DNA of 64,000 nt from Gigaspora rosea (lineage: Eukaryota; Glomeromycota; Glomeromycetes; Diversisporales; Gigasporaceae). The notes beneath the pieces were generated by a model. The model had not been told where the DNA came from. It did no database searches and saw nothing but the letters and a program-made list of their open reading frames with translations. The DNA is taken from positions 25,713 to 89,712 of the forward strand of contig QKWP01000594.1 in the NCBI GenBank assembly GCA_003550325.1. Direction: 5' to 3'. Made by a program: the position numbers and the translations under genes. Shown here in pieces: positions 33,625 through 45,475 of this stretch; the first letter of the stretch is position 1; every line of letters begins with the position of its first letter.

Positions 33625-36600
33625 ATGTCTAAAAACACTCGTCAATTATTAGTACTTCTTGAAAATATGGGTTCACTTATACAAGAACTTCATTACGGCC
33701 CATATTCTCAGTTTTGGTGGAATTTTTCAGTTGAAAAAAATATTTGTACTGTGAACTTTCCAATTTGCTTGGGTCAGCGGGTTAAAATTTCTCTCAATAA
33801 GTACGATTTCTTTTTGACAATAAAACAAGGGGTGGGAAACTTGCCAGAATATTATTATAAAAGTGATCAGGTAGAAGCAATTGAATCTAGTCCAACGACA
33901 GCAGTCTCAGCAGTGTATGCGGCTATTTTCAAGAATTCTACACGATATTCAGGCCATATGATTTTGGGTTGGAACAATTCAACTATTATAGAGGCGCTCA
34001 AGAATGATGTTAAATTTTTTCTAATAATATGTTTACTTGGAAAACATAAAATTTTTTTATATGCTATTGGTTGTTCTTTATGCAAAGAATAGAATTATGC
34101 GGGATCAGGTTATCAAGCCTCTATTGTTCATACATTTGGAAATATGCAGGGAATTTTCATATCGCAAATTGAAAACAAACACTGTATTGTAGAAATTTAT
34201 CAAGATTCTCAACTAAAAAAAAATGGTCATTGGTACTAGTCTGAATGATGTTTGGCAAAAAACAGGACAAATTCTCCAATATAGTGATTTTAGCTTTTCG
34301 GTTTAGATAATTTAGTGATTCAACAAAATATACAAAAATATCACGTTCCTACTTGCAAACCTACAGACTGGCAGGATCAATCGATTATGGAGCCAATTTT
34401 AAATATCACTTGAAAAGAAGAACATTGGTGAATATTGATTGGCATAAATTTTTTATTAGTTGGGATGAATCAAATACTACGATAATTGATTTGAAATCTA
34501 ATTTGAAAAAAATCTAACCAAAAAATTATAATTTTAGTGAGCGTGAATTTGGAGCATGGAAAACAATGCTAAGTGCATCTGGATGCACCAATATAACTCC
34601 ATGGTTACAAGATAAATCAGAAGTAAGCATTTCTATAAATCAAAATAAAAAAAATTTTTTTGAATTTGTAATTGACATTAGAATATACTTGTGTTCTAAT
34701 ATAACAAAAAATCATTTGATTTATTTATATTAGGTTGAATTGTGGACAAAATCGTCTAACCCAACTGCTGAAAAAAATCTTGGAAAATCTAATCAAAATA
34801 AAAATGCTAACTTCTACTCCGATCTATATTACATCCAATGAAATTCTTACTTTTTGGTCTTGCTTTGATCAAGCTCTATCAAATAATAAAAAGAACTATG
34901 ATGGCAAATGTAGAATTCTGTTAATAATAGCAGAAAATTTTACCTATAATGAACTGCAAACAAACTTGGGCGTAAATATTATTTTTGAATTTTTTTTTAT
35001 CAATATCAACTCGATAAATCTAATAAATTTTTGTGAATTTTATAGGTTGGAAGGTATTTGATCTCAGAATCACATAAACATGGACGTATTAATGGATACG
35101 GAGCTACAGTATTAGTAAACCTATTATTTGTCGAAAAAGATTTACTTTAGAAATATTAGATCAATTTGACCGATTTTTTAGTGATAAGAAAATTGTCAAT
35201 ATGAGTTCATATAAAACGGATGCCTCTACTGGAGAGCCAGTACTATATTTATTAGATCACAAAAAGCATTATGGGAACGATTCTCTGAGCAATACCCTAA
35301 TGGTATGCGAAGAACTTCTTTTATGACTAAATTAAAAGGTGGATGATTTGTATATAAGGATGATCTTGGTGGATTGTGCTCAACATGTAATGATTGCGGT
35401 TACCTAGTGTTTGGAGATATAAATATGCTAATTCTAGCACATATAACTAATGAATTAGTACGGGTATGTAAAATAAGTATTGTAATAAACTAATTTTTAC
35501 TGACTTTAAAAAGTATAAAAATCAATTATTATAGAAGCAACTGCAAGAAAAATCACAACAGTTATGACGTTATATTCGAATCAGTATTGCAAATCACTTA
35601 CTATTGCAGCTAATAATATAGCTTTACATAATAAATGCATTAGCCACTGTACTCGATATGCATTTGGGGATTGTGCTCTTGACCATTCCGATACTTGTGA
35701 TAGTTGTGAAAATCTGTTCAGTTTTTTTGATCAATTAAAAGAACAACTAGGACCTGAATTTTACAAAACTCTTGACAAATATCAACCAAAGCTTATTGCA
35801 TAGATGGCACACCATGCACGCAAACTTTATTTGAATATTCATATAAAAACTAATCTTGAGAAACTTGATGCTAATGGTGCAGTAAAAATAGTAAGACTAT
35901 AAAATGAAAATTTTACCAACAAGTGCACGAGAAACAAAAAGAAATTCTTTGGTAAGTGTGGCTGGAGCTTACATTCTGTTTATACAAAAGATATAGAAAA
36001 TGATCGTCTAAAAGTTCAGGTGTTTGATCACTAGTCTGATGATATATGTCAGGATATATGGTTTATGGCCTCTTCTCTGCATACTGTTTTTGAAACTCTT
36101 CAACCAAAGCCTAAATAGGTATCAATTTTGTCAGATAATGGAATGCATTACCATTGTACAGAATTGATGCTTATTGTAAATTATTGGAAAGAATGGTATA
36201 ACATTACTCCACGAAGATAGCTGTTTTTGGAGGCAGGCGAAGCAAAAACAGCAATAGACTCCCATCACGCACAGGTAATCAACATATCAGTTGATTTCAC
36301 AAATCCAAATTATTTGGTATTACTAAAATCTATATCTCTACAATTCAGATAGCACAGACTATAAAAAGATATGTGAAACTGGAGTTTGAGATAGAAAATG
36401 GTGGTGATATTAAGAGTGCGATCAAAGATATTGCCAGTACACATGTGGCTAATTTGAACCCAGATAGAAATATAGGTATTGATTTCAATTCATATTTATT
36501 AGAAATATCTTGCTAGATAATACTAACTAGAAATTAGATAAAAAACATTTAGGCACAATAAATAGGATTTTGAATTTTCAAGAGTGGATCTGGCCTCAAG

Positions 36601-37385
36601 ATGAGGAGAGAAATGGTTATATTTTTGCTCATATGCTGCCAGAAATTGGCAATTGGAAAGAATATTCACCTAAAAAAATCAAAAAAATTTCAAAAAATAG
36701 AGTATTCGAAAAGCCTAACCCAAAATATACGCAATATATGGAGCCAAACAAGCTATAGAATATGCCAACTGTAAACAAACATGGTAATTTGTGGTTTTTT
36801 TTTGGTTATATAGTACAATATTGAATTTATTACTAATAATAAAAAAAAATATATTCCAGTATGTACAAATAAATAAATATACAGCATTTTTGCTAACTTC
36901 ATCTAACAAATAATATTGTTAGGAATCAATACCAATTGATCTGATACTAATTGATATAACCAACCAAATGAACAAAATAGAACCTGTTAAAAATAATTTA
37001 TGAAGGTGCATATATCATTTTTCAATTTGATAACATCACGAGATGCATTTTCATTTGAGGTTTTTAATACAGCCACAGAGTTTTTTTTTCTAGTTGGGTG
37101 CTAAAAGAAAATGAAAAAATTTGAACACGTGAGCCAGTAAAAAGAATGACTACAGAGGTTAAATGGTTATTAGAAATAATGTTTCATACAGGAACAGCCA
37201 ATCCACACCAAAAGATGAATGCACAACAAATGTATAAGGAACTACTGCAACAAGCTCAACATAGTGAACTACGTGAGGAAGATGTGCCAAAAACATCAAC
37301 TATACAAAACTGGATTTCTGGCTTTTCACGAAGATGGAAAGAGGCGATGGCACTTTGTTCTATAGACGAGTATAGAAATTCGTAG
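33625..37385 (+). pseudogene. Multi-domain DDE-transposase-like gene, heavily frameshifted
   Basis: I recognise the pieces as one gene of a multi-copy Glomeromycotina family (from style, not a search). Part 1 (33625-34330) includes SSPTTAVSAVYAAIFK, RYSGHMILGWNN and GSGYQASIVHTFGNMQG. A linker (34400-34680) holds KRRTLVNIDWHKFFISWDE and GAWKTMLSASGCTNITPW. The central part (34735-35560) has ILTFWSCFDQALSNNKK, KIVNMSSYKTDASTGEP, YPNGMRRTSFM and DDLGGLCSTCND. Then a cysteine-rich segment, CISHCTRYAFGDCALDHSD (35640-35690), and a catalytic-looking core with LSDNGMHYH (about 36130) and FLEAGEAKTAIDSHHA (about 36225). The C-terminal part (36570-36756 and 37120-37385) includes FQEWIWPQ and PKTSTIQNWISGFSRRWKEA. 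The core resembles an RNase-H-fold D-D-E/D arrangement. Frame changes and stops occur every few hundred bases and some gaps may be introns. The start is the ATG at 33625. Confidence 0.6.
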
Positions 37386-37394
37386 ACAAGTATT

Positions 37395-37927
37395 TGGTCG
37401 TTGACAATTCTTGAAATTGTCTGAACTATATTCTGATTCAAACAGCAAGTTTGACTTGATTAGTTCAAGTGTGAATAACAAATAAAGAAAATACTACAAT
37501 TATGGTTGCTGAAACAGAAATACAACATGCTTGTATAAGATATATTTGAGTAAACACGTGAATAGAATGCATATTATATTGTCAAAAATTCATAAAGAAT
37601 ATATTGCATTTGTTGTAAATCTGTCGCTACTTCAAAGCAAACATATTATTGACAAAACTTAACATAATTTTTTTTAAAAAAAATCAGGTTTTTGAGATTT
37701 TTTACAGTTATCCATGTGATCTGGTTTGTGTGCATACGATATTAACATTTTTAGCTTTATTTGAATTTTTGCAATCCGAGGTACATTATAGTGGGATCGA
37801 CATAATATTAACCCGAAATCTTATAATAAATTAGTGCCGATTTGTTACAGATCACATCTTAAATGTTTAAATAAATATGTTTACACTTACAGGCTAAAAA
37901 AATTTTATAGTCCCAATTATAATTTTA
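37395..37927. other. Spacer, nothing recognised
   Basis: AT-rich sequence between the pseudogene and the Harbinger-type element. A single Satellite-3-like fragment lies near 37855-37890. No supported gene. Confidence 0.45.
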
Positions 37928-37930
37928 TTA

Positions 37931-38466
37931 GGGGGTATCCATAAATAACATTATGTACCCCCTCATAGTAGCGCTTGACCCCCCTTTACTATATAAAAAA
38001 ATTTTTCAAAATCCATATGTTTATATATAAAATTTTACAAAAACTTGAATATATTGTGATACAGTGATCCGATTTGGATGATTTAGGTACCATTCGATTC
38101 GTCTCAGTGAGACGAATCCAATGATACCAAAACATTTTATTTGGATCACTAAATCAATAGTTATTCACAAAAAACTATTGATTTTATAGTTATTTTATAA
38201 GAAAACATAATAATCAATAGTATTTGGCCAATAACTTTTGATCCAGTGATCCAAATGAAATAAAATTGGTACCATTCGACTCCTCTCACCGAGACGAATC
38301 GAATGGTACCAAATTATTAAATTTTGACTACTGGATCGGCTTTTAGACGATTTTTTCTAAAAAAATTGCGTTATATTTTTTTGACCCCCCTTACTTAGGA
38401 GAAAAACCGTTATATTTTGTCAGCCCCCTCCCTCCCTCTTGTATAATGTTATTTCTGGATGCCCCC
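37931..38466. mobile_element. PIF/Harbinger-type non-autonomous element, TTA duplication (536 bp)
   Basis: Ends GGGGGTATCCATAAATAACA and, inverted, TGTTATTTCTGGATGCCCCC (allowing one base). TTA flanks both sides (37928-37930, 38467-38469). A 3-bp TWA target plus G-rich ends is the PIF/Harbinger pattern. Inside are two hairpins, 38086-38128 and 38268-38310, built on GGTACCATTCGATTCGTCTC. No transposase. Confidence 0.8.
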
Positions 38467-38469
38467 TTA

Positions 38470-39020
38470 TAAAAAAAAACTCAATATAAGAAAGATTTGA
38501 CCGAATCTAGTGATCAAAAGTAGGTTGACAAATCTTAGCAGACTGCAAGGTAATTTATATGAGCACGATCTCTACAATCTTTATATGTTACGTTCCAATT
38601 TAACTCTTATGCTATGTTCATTTTATTGTGATAACTATTATGTTTGTGTAAAAAATAATAAATAAAAACAATAGCGATAGTATTTATTAATTCATATAAT
38701 AAAAAAAAGTTTTTTTATTACTGTATTAAATTGGCTAAGCCATTGTAGATCATCACTAAATATCGATTACTGCAAAAAAAAAAAAAATAATAAAACTAAA
38801 AATTTAGCGTACTACAAAGAAGACTACAAAGATTTCGTTCACAAAGAAGCAAATTGTTAATTATCAAAGCATCAACACGGCAAAAAATCGGAAAGCAAAA
38901 AAAATATAAAGTGAAAAACAAAGAGATCACATATACAACATCTATGAAAAACAATTTATTTTTTTAAAAATTAATTAAATTCGCAAAATTTTTCTTATAG
39001 TCCCGTTAGCCCAACAATGA
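38470..39020. other. Spacer, nothing recognised
   Basis: AT-rich DNA with short homopolymers and no supported gene or element. Confidence 0.45.
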
Positions 39021-39027
39021 CATAGCA

Positions 39028-39098
39028 CTAGCAAGAGCATGAGCATGGGCAAGAGCAGAGCAAGGGCATGAGCAAAGGCAAGAGCAAGAGCATAGACT
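39028..39098 (+). repeat. GAGCAAG minisatellite
   Basis: About ten imperfect copies of RAGCATGAGCAAGGGCAAGAGC-like hexamers. The minus ORF of leucine/alanine repeats over it is a translation of the repeat, not a gene. Confidence 0.75.
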
Positions 39099-39439
39099 AT
39101 ATACAACGCTCTCAACTTTGCATTATAGTAAATATTTTTTTTAAGATAGTTTTTCGCTAAATACAGATGATGCATCTTAGTTAATAAGCGCAGGAACCAC
39201 CCTTATGGAAAATAAACGTATCACAAAGTTGAGATCGCTGTATAAGGGTGTTAACTAGCACATGACATGTGGCGGCTGCACCGCCAAAATTTAACCAACT
39301 AATTAGATTTGTACCGTATGACACAGTTGAGATTGTTTATAGTCGACTGAAATGTATTAAATTGACTTAAGCTGATGTTTAAAAATAAGATTAGCGGTTA
39401 AACACAAATTGACTATTTATAGTATATAACATGTGTATA

Positions 39440-39600
39440 ATGGACTTGTTTTAAGCTAGCCGTACATTTATATGTTTTAACCTCGCTTCGCTTAATGGTT
39501 TTAAGTTAACCTTACATTTTATGTTTTGGCCTCCTTTGCTCGGCAGTTTTATGTATTGGTCTTGCTTCGCTCGGCAGATTTAAACACTAATTAATTTTTT
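39440..39600. repeat. Short tandem CTCGCTTCGCT block
   Basis: Three related copies of TTATGTTTTGGCCTCGCTT followed by CGCTCGGCAG, about 50 bases apart. Confidence 0.45.
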
Positions 39601-39639
39601 GTCCATGCCTCTGACACTGGAATTTTTTAAAAAATTATT

Positions 39640-40680
39640 TGTTACCATAAAAAATTCTGTTACAAAACTTGTTATTCATAATCAAAGTATGTGATTAAGG
39701 TTAAATTAATTCGCATTGGAATCAATCATGACTTCTGAATTTTACACCAAAATTCCAGATTGTATGTATCGAATTTAGGCTGGCATTTGGCCCCAGTTGT
39801 TAGCAGATTAATAGCAAAATTATCAGCTGGGCATTTTTTACTTAATGAATGGATATGATTTCATTAATAAAATTTTTATGATCTTGGGCAAAATTGATCA
39901 ATTCCGATCCACCCGACCATGGTTCCGATGCACTCTGACATATCCCGACCTGGAATTTTGGTGGCCCCCTGTATGAGTTTTAACTTCTACCAAAGACTAC
40001 AGTAAAACTTATTTGCCATTTCAGTGGCAATAGTTTATAGTTAAAGTTAGTTAATTTGTATTAGAATAATCGTAATTTTTATCAAGAAGCACTAAAAAAA
40101 ATTCTTATCATCATCCAGTAATCATAATATGTCTGATGTGGTTAGTTTGCATCATCATTTGCTATAAAATACCCTTGCTACAGAATCTGTTATTTATAGA
40201 GATACAATATATCTGATATAGTTAAGGTTGAATTAATTTTGCATCTGATTTATCTGACTTCTATCACGGACTATAGTAAAATTTACTATTCTAGTAACAA
40301 TATAAAGTTAAGTTAGTAGTTTGAATCATGAGTTGCCATGAAAAATTCTGTTACGAAACTTACTTGCCACTCCGGTAATCATAATATGTGATAGGTTAGT
40401 TTGCATGGAACTATCGTAATTTTCATCATAAGTTGCTATAAAAAATCCTGTTAAATCATTCACTATTCCAGTGAGACATAGTATATAGTTAAGATTGTGT
40501 TTAATTTTGCATAATTATGATGTCTTCTACCATAAGTTAATATAAACGACCTACTATTCGGTGATACGGTATATAGTTCACTTACGCATGTTATTATATT
40601 GCTCATTTTTGAACACGGTTCTGATTCTATTTTGGTTTAGATAAACTTTTGTAACTGAATTTGTTATAAGTAGGTTACTA
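39640..40680. repeat. Satellite-1 array, third locus (clearest copy)
   Basis: Eight to nine units of about 110 bp with GTTAGTTTGCATNGGAATTA, TCGTAATTTTYATCA, GAAAAATTCTGTTACGAAAC, TTACTTGCCACTCCGGTAAT and CATAATATGTGAT. This is the same satellite as at 0.3-1.4 and 4.8-5.25 kb. Confidence 0.7.
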
Positions 40681-41130
40681 TAGGAAATAAAAGTACGGAA
40701 AACGAAGTGTATGGTTTTACGAAAATAACTAAAGGCAGAATCTTAAAACTGATTAAAGGGTAAAATTTAAAGCTAATTGGATTATATGTTGGTACATGGG
40801 ATATAATACTTTCTTATGACATATATTTACCGGTTTGATTTTATAACAGAAACTGTAATATAAAAAATATACGATATATTGGGCTGATATGTCATGATGA
40901 TTAGATTTTGAATACGTATGAATTGAAATATGTGCGTATTTATTTTATTATGAGTAAACTTCATGGATGGTTTTATTGGAGAATAAATTGAAAGCAAAAC
41001 CTTAAAGCTGATTGGCGTTGACACAAAGCATAGTTTTTCTTACGACTCATGACTAGAAGCGCGGACATATTGTCGTAATTATGACCTATTTTAAAAACCG
41101 GGTTGGCAACTTTTTTTTATTAAGGTAATT

Positions 41131-41930
41131 AAGTTGCGATCCTTATTACATCAACAAGATATACCAAAAGTAATTAAAGATGTCAACATTTTATATACAA
41201 CGTGGGGCAATTTGTTAAAAGCAATTGAAGACATTCAACATTTTACAAACAATGTTGAATAATTTTTTACTAAAAATCAAGATATACAACAAGCGATTGG
41301 AAACATTCATAATTTTAAAAGTAAGGCAATACAATTTGGTTAACGATGTTGACAACGTTCAGGTTATAGTAGCCCAAACCCTTTTAATATAGTGAATTTG
41401 TTAGGATTAGGCCCATATGGTTTATTGCTAACTATCTACTGAAATTTAGTAAATTAATTAGTGTATTAAATGCATTGGAAGAAAGACCGTATAATTCCCA
41501 AAGTTTTACAAATCAACCAGCACCAGATAAAATTATTGACAACTACGTATCAAGTTTTTAAAATCAACCAACATCGGATGAAATTATTGCCAAAGGTTAA
41601 GGATCAGATAAAATAATTGCCAAAGATCGAGATTTCCCAAACAAAATAAACCAATTTATTGTTGATAACCAATCAACAATATTAAATTGTGTAGTAGGTT
41701 CGCAAATTACTTATGATTTGGTAAATAAACTAGGATTTGGCAGCATAGCAGAAACTCGTATTTTGACGGAAAATCACGGGTTATAACATTTGTGTGATTG
41801 ACTACCGGTAATTGATATAGATCCAAACGTGATTATTGACCAATCAAATCAATTAAAAATTCTTTCGATACGTGAATTACACGAAAATCTGAATTTATTA
41901 TTAATAAAAGTAAAGCATTTTTAATACTAA
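41131..41930 (+). pseudogene. Retropepsin-like / gag-like relic
   Basis: A broken frame from 41131 gives HQQDIPKVIKDVNILYTTW and further helical text. A second, 41643-41790, reads INQFIVDNQSTI then VVGSQITYDLVNKLGF. The second part resembles the flap-to-core region of retroviral-type aspartic proteases. The catalytic DTGS-like motif here reads DNQS, so even the intact frame would be inactive. Several stops interrupt it. It could instead be an unrelated fungal gene; I recognise the shape only. Confidence 0.35.
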
Positions 41931-42233
41931 AGTAATTTTATTATATTTTTCGACTATTAGATTTTACTGAAAACTCGTTACATCTAACATGTTACTACTA
42001 CATAGTCTATACTACTGTAATTAAATCACCCCATCGTATTTATTATACTACATATTAGAGGTAGTTGGATATATAATACATATATGTGTCGTAGTTCGGG
42101 TAAAATAAATCGTGTTAAAGTATTTATAATGCGTAGCCTGTTTAATAAATGTATAAAATTTTATGTTAGTATAACACTCACGGTTTAACAATTTATAAAA
42201 CTATTGTTTGGCTTCATAATTTAAATATAGTAG

Positions 42234-42427
42234 AAACTCAATAAACTCTGCCAATTACCAAATGCATACCTTTGTTCTTATGAAAACTCTCTGGGGAAAG
42301 CAATTGAAAATGATTGGAAAAGATTTGCTACTAAAGACACTCAAATTGAAGAAATTTTACTTATCAACATGTGTACCTTAAGTTTAACTTTTATAGGTAA
42401 ATGGATCCGGGTTTTAGACTACAATCA
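42234..42427 (+). pseudogene. Short coding-looking relic of unknown family
   Basis: An open frame without ATG reads LPNAYLCSYENSLGKAIEND, then WKRFATKDTQIEEILL, then a hydrophobic stretch. A SINE inserted at its 3' end. It may be an exon of a gene broken by that insertion. No family recognised. Confidence 0.25.
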
Positions 42428-43045
42428 TATATCAGATTTTTTTTATTATTAAACCCTAGTTCTATTGCTAGGGGTGCGAGTGGTACTCTTTATTCAAATT
42501 TCAAAAGTCTTATGTTACATTTATATCAGGGGTTTCTATCCTAATTAACCTATACCTCCCTCCTATTATCCATTTTCCCGGGGGATCCAGCTGGCCCACC
42601 ACGCCCTGGTGCCCTGTACCTCACAGATCTTAGGTAGCTTTAAGGTCGTCAATGTCCGCCAGTGCGCTATATAGGTTGGCCATTTTTTTCACACCCCAGG
42701 AGCACTTTTCATTTTCAGTTGGTGTGGTATCATCAGGTACCCCTTATACATTTCTCAATTTTCTTTTTATAGTGGACATCCCTTATGTTTACAACGTTTC
42801 TTGCTGGATTTTTTTTCCTTTTCTGGATGCCGCATGACCTTCGTGGCTATGTCACGCAGCTCTTATTGCTGTAGTACCATGTCCGTAAATGGAGAAGAAG
42901 TGCGAAGCCTCAATGTAGATCCTGGCCATTCGTGGTCCCAATACAGTTTTTGTCATCCACTAAACTCGAACCAGCGACCTTGCGAATGCGACCCCGGAGT
43001 GCTAACCACTGCGCTATCCGACCCAGGGTCTTTATATCAGATTTT
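42428..43045 (-). mobile_element. tRNA-derived SINE (about 590 bp) with 13-bp target duplication
   Basis: On the minus strand the element starts near 43032 with GGGTCGGATAGCGCAGTGG. This contains a Pol III A box (TAGCGCAGTGG); the B box GGTTCGAGTTT lies about 40 bases further. It ends at 42441 in an AATAATAAAAAAAA tail. TATATCAGATTTT occurs exactly at 42428-42440 and 43033-43045, the hallmark of LINE-driven insertion. The tRNA part is too diverged to name the amino acid. ORFs over the body (42652-43064) are spurious. It has higher GC than its surroundings. Confidence 0.85.
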
Positions 43046-43099
43046 CAATTGTCTATATAAATAATTTGTGTAACATCACTTTTGGAATCTATCGAATAC

Positions 43100-43612
43100 G
43101 AGTTTCTGCTATGCTGGATTTGGCACCAATGCTATTTTAAGATTATAGTGCATTAAATATTTAGAAGTATGGGGGCTTTCTCATTTTTCGGAAATGCAAG
43201 TGATATTGATTTTGCCGGAGTTACCTGAAGGTACCATTGATTACCCAAAAAATTAGCCAAAAAGGGCTTAAAAGGGTTAGCCAGAGCTACCGGAATGGCT
43301 AAGCTAATTGAATGAATTTATCTAAACGGGAAAAACATTAAATGCAAGATCGAGAGAATATTCGAAATGGCGTGATTCTGACCTTTGGGTAAGAAAAATT
43401 GTGGAATAAAGGATAAGAATTAAGAATCTCATATGAAGTAGAATAGTATAAAAAGACCATGTAAAATACTATTTAGAAAAAGAGACAAGTGTGAGAAAAA
43501 CTAGTATTAATAAAGAAAAGCTGATCTTGGTTTCTTTGCCCCTCGTTAATAACAACTTGTTTTGCGAACTCACTTTATACCCGATATGCCTTAGCCTTGC
43601 CAATTCTTAATT
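43100..43612. other. Upstream region of the 43.6-kb pseudogene
   Basis: Contains inverted GCCGGAGTTACC / AGCTACCGGAATGGC words. No TATA box or gene can be assigned with confidence. Confidence 0.35.
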
Positions 43613-44570
43613 ATGTACTCGATTGAAGTAAATACTTTTAGCAACGTATCTATTCCTGATATCTCAAATATCCAAGATTCAGTAAGATCTGCTATTATAG
43701 AATTTCATCTTATTTTATTTGAGACAGTGGATGACAAATTTGTTACAGATTGTACCGCTCAAATATTGAAGGAAGGTGAAAAGTTCGAATTGCCACCACT
43801 AAAAGCATAAGCAAAAGCACAATAATGTCGCAACATTGTGGAGAAATTATTACACATGTTGAGTTTCTAATAGAAAATCAAGTCAAAGGTGAGGTTTTCC
43901 TCGACATACTCAAGGATATGAGTTGGGCTCAAAAATGTAAGAATGAATCGAAAGCCATTGAAAATGAGTATACAAATATTTGAGGTAGATTGAATACGAT
44001 CTTGAAGAAGCTTCAAACAAGAAATAAAGATGTAGATGTCGAAATCCATTCCAAAACAGATTATGCAATTAAAGCAAAAGAGGAGAGAAAAAGCTTCCGC
44101 AAAAAGGCAATACCATTTATTGCTGTATCGGCTGCAGCAATTGTTGCAACAATTTCAGTAGCAGTAATCCCAGGTACTTAACATGCACTAGGTGCAACAG
44201 TACCGATAGCTACGGCAGCAGGAAAAAATGCTATCGATACATGGCAAAAACGAGGTGATTGTTACAGTCAGGCACAGTTTCTAAATTCTAAAGTTCTTAA
44301 ATTAGAAAAGGTCGCTGGTAAAATTAATGAAATTATTAAAGTAACCCAGCAAATCATTAGTACTTTCAATGTACTTAAATTTTTTGGCAAAAACAAGTTG
44401 ACGAAGTTTTTGGATTAATCAGAAGATTTGATCATACAATGAACGATAATTTATATTATAATGAAATGAAAGGAAGAGCAGTAATCAATAATTGGAAAAA
44501 GGTGCAAAAACAGTATGAGAATTATAATAGTACAGTTAGAAATATGATGAATGAAACATATATGGGCTGA
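43613..44570 (+). pseudogene. Helical protein with central hydrophobic segment, frameshifted
   Basis: A protein of about 310 residues in three frames. The N-terminal part (43613-43810) has FHLILFETVDDKF and EGEKFELPPLKA. The middle (43825-44418) has coiled-coil text, then a hydrophobic alanine-rich segment (PFIAVSAAAIVATISV), then more helices. The C-terminal part (about 44383-44570) ends in VINNWKKVQKQYENYNSTV. This order, long helices around a hydrophobic hairpin, recalls alpha-helical membrane-inserting proteins. I believe it belongs to a fungal multi-copy family and claim no toxin activity. Lesions are TAA at 43808 plus a frameshift, TGA at 43981, TAA at 44179 and a frameshift near 44385. 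The TGA and the second TAA fit C-to-T changes of CGA and CAA. The start is the first ATG of the frame. Confidence 0.65.
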
Positions 44571-44956
44571 CTCTGACCCAATACATATCAAACTACATGA
44601 ATTTGATTCTTTTTATTGTTTTCTTAATCAAGATTTGTTAATGTCATTTCAAATATTAAATATATATCACAAAGTACATTTTTTACATAGACTATGAAAA
44701 TTTTTATGTAAAGTTATGTAGAAATTTTAATTAATGAAAACTTTAGTTATTCTGCATATATATCAATATAATTTTAATAGAATTATATGAAATTACAATT
44801 TAACGCTAGGATTAGGTTTTAAATTTAAACTGTGGTTTGTAAAAGGTTTTAACATATAGAACATTTTATTTAGCACTTCAAACACTTATTACCTTAGTCA
44901 CTTTTGAGAAATAACTAAAATAAATTAAATCATTTCTATATAAAAATACAAGTGTT

Positions 44957-45475
44957 TTGGGGCGCCACTGGCGCCCTTTTCGCTATGTTCCAACTATCAT
45001 GCTAAATCCCATACTAACTATTATGCTACGCCCCATACTATTTTGCATGCCCAATACTAATTACTGTGCTACTAACTATCTTGCTACGTCTCAAATTATC
45101 ATGCTTTTACTATCATGCTACGTTCGTTATCGTGCGAAACATTAGTACTGTATCAAAAAAAAAAAAGAAAAAAAATACTAATGTCTCGAAATATCATGCA
45201 TGCCCTTACTAACTACCATGCTACTAACTATCTTGCTACGTCCCGAACTATCATGCCTCTACTATCGTACGTTTGTTATTGCACTACGTCCGTTTGTTCT
45301 AAAGAAAAAAAGAACCGTTAGTACTGTACATAAAAAAATATATATATATTACCGTGTTACTAATGTTCTGAACTATCATACCTCTACTATCGTGCTATGT
45401 TCTGTTCTAAAGAAAAAAAGAAACATTAGTACTGTATAAAAAAAAAAACAAAAAAAAATACTACTGTTCTGCATA
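44957..45475. repeat. Tandem repeat of about 130-150 bp
   Basis: Three imperfect units of ACTATCNTGCTACGTCCC, GAACTATCATGCCTCTACTA, TCGTGCTACGTTCGTT, AAAGAAAAAAAGAAACATTA and GTACTGTA plus poly-A. ACATTAGTACTGTAT also occurs inverted as ATACTAATGT. Overlapping ORFs here come from the repeat. Confidence 0.65.

Noticed and set aside
38975-39175. 66-residue Leu/Ala-rich minus ORF
   Set aside because: A translation of the GAGCAAG minisatellite.
42652-43064. Two overlapping plus ORFs
   Set aside because: Both lie across the minus-strand SINE body and tRNA head.
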